The translations under genes were made by a program, and so were the position numbers. From the NCBI RefSeq assembly GCF_003597395.2, contig NC_133776.1, positions 37,793,609-37,857,608 on the forward strand: 64,000 nucleotides of DNA, given 5' to 3'. The stretch is from Chelonoidis abingdonii (Eukaryota > Chordata > Testudines > Testudinidae). Positions 58,240 through 64,000 of this stretch are shown here, piece after piece. The notes under the pieces were generated by a model. That model saw only the letters and a list, made by a program, of their open reading frames with translations, did no database searches and was not told the origin of the DNA. The stretch's first letter is position 1. The number at the start of each line of letters is the position of its first letter.

Positions 58240-58935
58240 AAAATCCCTGGGGCACTTCATAATCCAGTACACAAGGAGCTTGAAAGTCTGCAGAGCAGAA
58301 ATATCATAGCACCTGTAAGACCAGTACAACCTGGGTAAGCAGCATGGTGGTAGTAAAGAAGCCATCAGGCAAATTATGCCTCTGCCTAACTCCAAAACAA
58401 CTGAACTGGGCTTTGAAAAGATGCCACTATCCCTGCTCATAACTGATGACCTCTTGCCAGACCTTTGCAAAAAGTCAAAATCTTTATGGTCTGTGATCTG
58501 AGGAATGACTTGTGGCACGTAAGCCTGGATGAAGAGTCCAGTATGCTAATAACCTTTGCAACACCATTTGTTTGCTATAGATGGCTACACATACCGATAG
58601 GCGTAAGCTGAACATGAAAGGCATTTCAGAGAAGACTCACCCAAGTGCTGGAAGGACTACCTGGGGAGAAAATAAGTGCAGATGATATCTTCTTTGTAAG
58701 TTGAGGGAGCAGTGACACAGAAGCTGAATTAGGCAATTACAGAAAACAGCAAGCTTTTCTCCAGTGAGGAAGGGACAAGAACATAAAACTCAACCCATAA
58801 AAAATGTGACTCATCATGAGATGACATACATTGGACATCTGTTCACAGCAGACAGACTGAAGGCAAGATGAAGGCAGTCAGAGAAATGCCAGTTCCAGTG
58901 TATGGTGAAAGGGGTTCAGCACTTCATAGGCATGA
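58240..58935 (+). pseudogene. Gypsy reverse transcriptase remnant
   Basis: Readable blocks: MVVVKKPSGKLCLCLTPKQ (about 58343-58400, the K-P-SGK-R motif), MVCDLRNDLWHVSLDEES (about 58487-58540), FATPFVCYRWLHIPIG (about 58555-58600), FQRRLTQVLEGLPG (about 58623-58665) and SADDIFF (58675-58695), which holds the catalytic DD pair. Stops fall between blocks (for example TGA near 58609 and 58701). Confidence 0.8.
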
Positions 58936-59124
58936 TATATTTTCTGTCCAAGTCCTGTCTGTAGCTAGCTGCAGCAGTGGAATCTATATGCGAGCTCACA
59001 AGGTAGGGTGCTAAGTGGGACTGGGCAGGTCCCCAACAGCAGGCATTTGACATGCTGAAACAAATGATAACAGATGCCCTTGTCCTGAAGTACTGCTAGC
59101 CAGGAGAGCCACTGACACTCCAGT

Positions 59125-59328
59125 GTGATGCTTATGCCAGCAGAGCCCTGTCAGAGACTGAACACTAGTACTGTGATATTTGGAATGGAGCAATTCTATC
59201 AGAACACCTATGGCTACCTTGTACTAGTGCAAACAGACCACAAGCCCCTGGAGACAATCATGGCAAAGCTCCTTCTTATTGCTCCAAAGAGATTGCAGTG
59301 CATGTTGATGCACCTCCGACACTACTAG
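59125..59328 (+). pseudogene. Gypsy RNase H remnant
   Basis: This frame reads FGMEQFYQNTYGYLVLV, then TDHKPLE at 59233-59253, then APKRLQCMLMHLRHY. This is the diagnostic end of the Ty3/Gypsy RNase H domain, where the aspartate of TDHKPLE is catalytic. It removes the RNA strand during reverse transcription. The frame ends with TAG just after the domain. Confidence 0.85.
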
Positions 59329-59589
59329 GTGAAGCTCAGATATTGTCCAGGATGATTACATAGCTGCATGAACAAGTTGAGGGAAAGGGGGAGATCAGGA
59401 CATAGTGCAGCCTGTTAATGAATTCAGTTTCAACAGTGAAGCTGATGGAAATCCAAGAGGTTATGGAAAAGGTCATCTAATTACAGGCAGACAAGACAGC
59501 AATACTAACAGTGTGACCAGCTGAAAAGCCAGGTATCAGTAGGAGCAGAACCATATTTTCAAATTAATGATGAGGTGAATGTGCAGGAT

Positions 59590-59995
59590 GGAATCATATT
59601 TCAAGGAGAGAGCTGTTGTCATACAAAAATACATGCCTCAAACTGGGCATTGGCAGTTGTCTTAGATGGACTTGAGTGCGTGTGTTTACTGGTCAGGAAT
59701 GAGTATACAATTCCACTCCTTGATAGAAGGCTGTAACCCTTGCAGGTTGTGTGATAACCATTAGCAGAAAGAGACTCTGTTACCATGTGAGCTGCCCACC
59801 CAACTATGGGGAAAGGTGGGAGTGGACTTATTCACCCTCAGGGAAAAGCAGTACTTGACTACAGTGGAATACTATTCAAATTTTTGAGATGTATGCCATG
59901 TCTGATACAAGAAGCAAGTCAGTGATTGGCAAACTGAGGGCCCACTTTACATGATATGGCATTCCAGATACGGTATTCACCAAGATTTATCTATG
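59590..59995 (+). pseudogene. Gypsy integrase core remnant
   Basis: At about 59790-59885 the frame gives ELPTQLWGKVGVDLF and KQYLTTVEYYSNF, corresponding to the first catalytic aspartate segment (W-x-x-x-G-x-D-L-F) and the beta strand after it. SVIGKLRAHF and YGIPDTVF near 59920-59980 match the approach to the second catalytic aspartate, which here lies in decayed sequence. It is non-functional. Confidence 0.7.
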
Positions 59996-60161
59996 TATAA
60001 ATTAAATCTACCATTTAACTGGTACAGAAATAGGTGGGAAAAGTGTATAGTCAAAAGCTGTTACACATATCACAAAATCATTCCATAAGAGTGTTCCATC
60101 TTTGGACAACACTGTTGGAATTGTGTAAGACACACTGTTTCACTAAAATGTGCAGTGGCTC

Positions 60162-61164
60162 TGTCATAAACAGAGAGTAGAAGTTAATAGAACAGAAGTA
60201 CTTTATATCTCTTTTGACTGTAAAGGGTTAACAAGTTCAGTAAACCTGGCTGTCACCTGATCAGAGAACCAATCAGGGGACAGGATACTTTCAAATCTGG
60301 AGGGAGGGAAGTTTTTGTGTGTGCTGTTAGTTTTTGGTTATTGTTCTCTCTGGGTTCTGAGAGTGACCACACGTGCAACCAGGTTTCCCTCCAATCTCTC
60401 CGATACAGGCTCTTATAAGTTCAGAATAGTGAGTACTATGTAGATAAGGCGAGTTAGGCTTATGTTTGTTTTCTTTATTTGCAAATGTGCATTTGGCTGG
60501 AAGGAGTTTAATTGTGCATTTGGCTGGAAGGAGTTCAAATTTGTATTTTGCTGAAAGGATTTTAATTTGTACTTGAATACTTAGGCTGGGAGGGTATTCC
60601 CAGTGCCTATAGCTAAAAAACCCTGTACCTAATCCATCTTAAATTTACAAAGATAATTTTTACTGTTTTTCTCTCTTTAATTAAAAGTTTCTCTTGTTTA
60701 AGAACTTGATTTTTTTTTCATTCTGGCGAGACCCCAGGGGACTGGGTCTGGATTCACCAGGGAATTGGTGGGGAGAAAGGAGGGAAGGGGGAGAGAGAGG
60801 CTAATTTCTCTCTGTGTTAGGATTACTGTCTCTCTCAGGGAGTCTGGGAGGGGGAGAGAGAAGGAGGAGGGAAGGTGCATTTTCCTTTCTGTTTCACAGT
60901 GAGCTTCCCAGGGTAGCACAGGAGGGGAAGCCTGGAGAGGCAACGGTGGAGGGAAAGGTCTACTTTCTTGTGTTAAAATCCAGAGGTGTCTGGGTCTTGG
61001 GGCCCGGGGCAAGGTTTTGGGGGGACCAGAGTGTACCAGGCACTGTAATTCCTGGTTGGTGGCAGTGCTACAGGTTCTAAGCTGGTGATTAAGCTTAGAG
61101 GAATTCATGCTGGTACCCCATCTTTTGGACGCTAAGGTTCAGAGTGGGGAATTATACCATGACA
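60162..61164. mobile_element. Solo LTR, perfect 5-bp TSD (copy 2 of 2)
   Basis: A 1003-bp element starts TGTCATAAACAG and ends ATACCATGACA, so TGTCAT/ATGACA form the terminal inverted repeat. GGCTC flanks it exactly (60157-60161 and 61165-61169). It is the same family and orientation as 197-1046 but ~150 bp longer. Part of the extra length comes from a 27-bp unit (GTGCATTTGGCTGGAAGGAG) repeated at 60487 and 60514, with a diverged third copy near 60543. It inserted into the decayed Gypsy relic and is therefore younger than it. Confidence 0.9.
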
Positions 61165-61169
61165 GGCTC

Positions 61170-62640
61170 CAAGAAAAGGAATCTAAAAAGGCTGTCTTTG
61201 GAAATAAAAAAAAACTACAGGGACTCAGAGAGCTAAGCTTTGACACTTCAAAGAATGTTGATCTACCTATGTGACAATGATCCAGTGAACTTACTATTGA
61301 ATCAGTACAGGCAATTGTCATAATTCCTAATTGTATAAAGACTTGAAAGCAGAACCCCTTACGTACTCTGACATTAGAGCTAATAATTTATTCAAGACAG
61401 TAAGTGCAAGTGGGTGGCAAATGCAGCTTCAGTTGTATCTATAGATAAAAGAGAACATTCAGACTTTCAAGTTGCAATGTCTAAGTCACCCATGATTCTA
61501 CCTGGGTTTGCCAACAGTAACAAAACCTATACTCAGTGCAGAGAGTCAATATTATGTACGAGAAAGAACTGAACACTGACACTGATAGTACACTTACTTG
61601 TCATCATAGTCATGGGCCTTCTTGCCCATCTCCACATGACTGGGGTCAGACAGGAAAGTCCACCGTTATAATGATATTAAATATAATACCATCATGCACC
61701 TAGTGGCATTGCAAGACTCAATGGAAAAAGAGCTGAAAATGGAAAAATCACTAGTGATAACAAAAGGGCAGAACCCTACAAACTGGGAAAGCTCTTGATC
61801 AGCCTGTAAGAGATGAGCCAAGACTTTATCTGGACCTCAGATAAAGCAAAGCAATAAGCAATTAGTATTTTCAGCTTGGAATGGTAGAAATGCTAGTCCA
61901 AATTTAACTGCGACTTCAGTGGAGTTACACTAGAAATTAATTAGGCCCACTGTATTTGCATTTCTCAGTGGAGAAAAGAAAGGTCAAAATATTTTAAATT
62001 AAGCTTTCAATCCACCTGGATTTGCCTGCTATCTCAGGTTGAGAAAATCAAAGCAAAACTATACCACAATGTTGAAAGCTTAGAAAGCATAGTATATAAT
62101 ATTTCATTTGTGATAGTTTTGTGTGGGGAACTAACAAGCAAGTTCATGATGCTAGGTTCAGGAGAATAATAATGAGGGGTTGGAACAGAAACCGGAAATT
62201 AAATAGAAATAAAATTTAGTCATACAAAGACCTATCTTACAGATTTGCAAGAGGAAGGTTTGATGCTAAATTATAATGATATGACAGCAAAGACTGACTG
62301 AACAGCAAATTGGCAGAGGTTTCAGGGAATGGCAAAATATCGAGGAAGATCTACATGGAATCCTTTGGCTCTAACTGCATTACTGAGAAAGCTGTGAAGC
62401 TGGGAGAACTGGTTATCATGATGCCAGTGCATAGAAAAGGCATAAAATACTGAGAGCTAATCACACAAGTTTCATTTCTTCAATAGTTAAGTGTGCCAAG
62501 AGAAAAAAATAAACTTGCTGGTGGCTGCAAATGCTATAGGAAGAGTTGCTTCAAAATGGGTCTCCTCTTGTATATGCCTCAAAGGTATCAACAGATACCT
62601 AGCAAATGGGACATTCTCAAATATCTAAGGTATTTGTATG
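61170..62640. other. Unassigned sequence downstream of the LTR
   Basis: This could include the 3' part of the Gypsy relic, since the pre-insertion sequence resumes at 61170, but no motif or 3' LTR was recognised. Small open frames only. Confidence 0.35.
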
Positions 62641-62655
62641 CTCCCCCCCCCCCAC
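62641..62655. repeat. Poly(C) run
   Basis: About 13 consecutive C residues after GCTC. Confidence 0.85.
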
Positions 62656-62669
62656 ATTACAACAGTATC

Positions 62670-62875
62670 TGAGCACCTCACAACCTTTAATATATTTCTC
62701 CTCAGAACACCTCTCTGAGATAGGGGAGTGCTGTTTTCCTCATTGTACAGATGGGCAGTAAAGGGTAAAGCCAGTGACTTGCCCAAGGTCATACTGGAAT
62801 AGAACCTGCATCTCTGAATCCTAGGGTAGCACTTTAACTACTAGGCCATCCTTCCTCTTGTGAATTACAAAGGCC
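62670..62875 (-). mobile_element. MIR-type SINE
   Basis: Plus strand: CTGAGATAGGGGAGTGCTG, TTTTCCTCATTGTACAGATG, GTGACTTGCCCAAGGTCATA, and CTTTAACTACTAGGCCATCC, the reverse complement of the tRNA-like head. This is a nearly complete MIR in reverse orientation. Confidence 0.75.
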
Positions 62876-63059
62876 ATGTTGGCAATTTTAATAGTCTGCA
62901 GGATTAGTTAACTTGGCCTTGTAGCATCTTTAAAGATTTTAAGCAATCTGTACCTACTTACGTGGCGATTTGTCTAAATTAGTCATTTCTTTAATTGAAA
63001 ATAAACTGTGCCTCACTTCCCAATCTTTTGCTTTTATGTTGAATTCCCTCCTCCCACCC
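62876..63059. other. Intergenic spacer
   Basis: Nothing recognisable was seen. Confidence 0.35.
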
Positions 63060-63190
63060 CTTGTCTGTATTGTCTCTAAAATGTATGCTCTACGGGGCAG
63101 GGATTTGTGTTTGTACAGCACTTAGCATTGTGAAGCCTCATTGTCTGGGGAACTGCAATGGTACCACTAATAATGGTTGTCACTAATACA
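63060..63190 (+). mobile_element. MIR-related SINE 3' segment
   Basis: GTCTGTATTGTCTCTAAAAT, GGGGCAGGGATTTGTGTTTG, TACAGCACTTAGCATTGTG and AGCCTCATTGTCTGGGG; same family as 17125-17240. Confidence 0.55.
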
Positions 63191-64000
63191 TCCATGGAAA
63201 CTGAACAGATTGCTAGGTGTCTGAGCCATTTTCAGAGAACTTCAGCTGAGTACTCTACAAAGAATAGGGAGGTAGCTGTAACAATCCAGATATACCAAGG
63301 GAAAGATCGAATGCCAAAGCCCCAAAAGGAGTTAAAAGCAAAGCAGATGCCTTATCAAGAGCATATTTGCATTTGGAGAAGGTGTGATTAGCGATGTTGT
63401 TGTCATGATGTATCTCATGATGCCATACTTGTCAATATCAGAAAACATGCTTAACGGCTTTCAGTTAGACACTGCAAATGCTGTCATGTTGCAAGCATTG
63501 CCCACTCGGTTGTGGGTGCTAAAGCTGTTTGCACAAATACACTAATTTAAATGGAGGTGAGATGAAAAATGAGAAGTATCTGATGATACAAAAATGTTGT
63601 GGTTTCAGGAGGACTCTAAGAGGAGTTGCTATGAGGAAATAGCAAGGGGAAAATGGCATGCTGCCATTTGCCACTAGATGTGCTGTGCACATGTGATCTG
63701 GTACTATAGAGCAGCAGTGCTCATTCAAACAACAAACCGTAGCACCAGCATCAACTACATGGTATGGAGTACTATGGGCCAGTACTCCAGGGCAAGCCCA
63801 CCCCTCTCTTTCTCAAGAAACCAGAGGGTATAGTGACAGTGAATTGGAGAGTGTTGGGCATCACATTGCAGCTATGTAATTGTAGGTGTGGTGAGCAAGA
63901 GCTGAAAGTAGAGTATCTCCCTATTTGTTTTCCCCACTTAAACCCCCCAGCCTTCAGACAGCAACTAGAACTAGCTTGGCTCTCAAAGGAATAAGCTACT
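63191..64000. other. Intergenic, no gene recognised
   Basis: Two plus-strand frames of 76-77 codons (63158-63391 and 63764-63994) have no recognised domain; the second runs close to the window edge and could continue beyond it. Confidence 0.35.

Larger units (their letters stand above)
57046..60161 (+). mobile_element. Ty3/Gypsy retrotransposon internal region, degraded
   Basis: Gag, protease, reverse transcriptase, RNase H and integrase remnants occur in that order, which is the Ty3/Gypsy order (integrase last). All are broken by frameshifts and stops, so no protein can be made. The relic stops being recognisable at about 60000 and is cut at 60162 by a solo LTR. Separate domain entries follow. 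Confidence 0.85.

Noticed and set aside
1..64000. CRISPR arrays, rRNA genes, bacterial operons or phage modules
   Set aside because: No regularly spaced repeats, rRNA signatures or tightly packed genes were seen; the repeat content is that of a vertebrate genome.

Overview
This is vertebrate nuclear DNA, most likely from a turtle (or a close sauropsid relative). No prokaryotic gene layout, rRNA, functional tRNA gene or CRISPR array was seen. The assignment is inferred from the repeats: CR1 LINE fragments, MIR-type SINEs, Penelope-like retroelements (PLEs) of the kind common in turtle genomes, many hAT and Harbinger-type MITEs, and a family of ~0.85-1.0 kb solo LTRs. I did not recognise any intact host gene. 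The window reads as intergenic or deep intronic DNA packed with transposon relics.

Layout. 0-10 kb: a solo LTR with a perfect 5-bp target duplication, a Harbinger-like MITE, a CR1 3' tail on the minus strand, and a ~2.9 kb CR1 on the plus strand that carries a nested hAT-type MITE. 10-20 kb: MIR copies, a hAT MITE, a perfect palindrome, and a GC/CT-rich composite repeat with minisatellite character. 20-30 kb: mostly AT-rich sequence of no recognised family, a hAT MITE with a perfect 8-bp duplication and a very short fold-back PLE. 30-33 kb: an unidentified minus-strand open segment that looks like a terminal coding exon, next to a PLE carrying a GIY-YIG remnant and bounded by a 12-bp duplication. 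33-47 kb: a hAT transposase fragment, a CR1 on the minus strand, a Tc1/mariner-like MITE, a 1.2 kb Harbinger-like element and a solitary PLE 3' end. 47-56 kb: three hAT-type elements, a CR1 fragment and a second fold-back PLE with a perfect 12-bp duplication. 56-64 kb: a degraded Ty3/Gypsy retrotransposon (gag, protease, RT, RNase H, integrase all recognisable) into which a second solo LTR has inserted, followed by MIR copies and unassigned sequence.

The most interesting signal is in the PLEs. Their ends carry a hammerhead-ribozyme-like core (CUGANGA-type box, stem II, GAAA, 3-bp stem III, C at the cleavage position). Three insertions from apparently different PLE subfamilies are bounded by 12-13 bp direct repeats and begin with an inverted copy of their own 3' end. 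Strands for LTRs and MITEs are given as '.' where the sequence does not fix an orientation.
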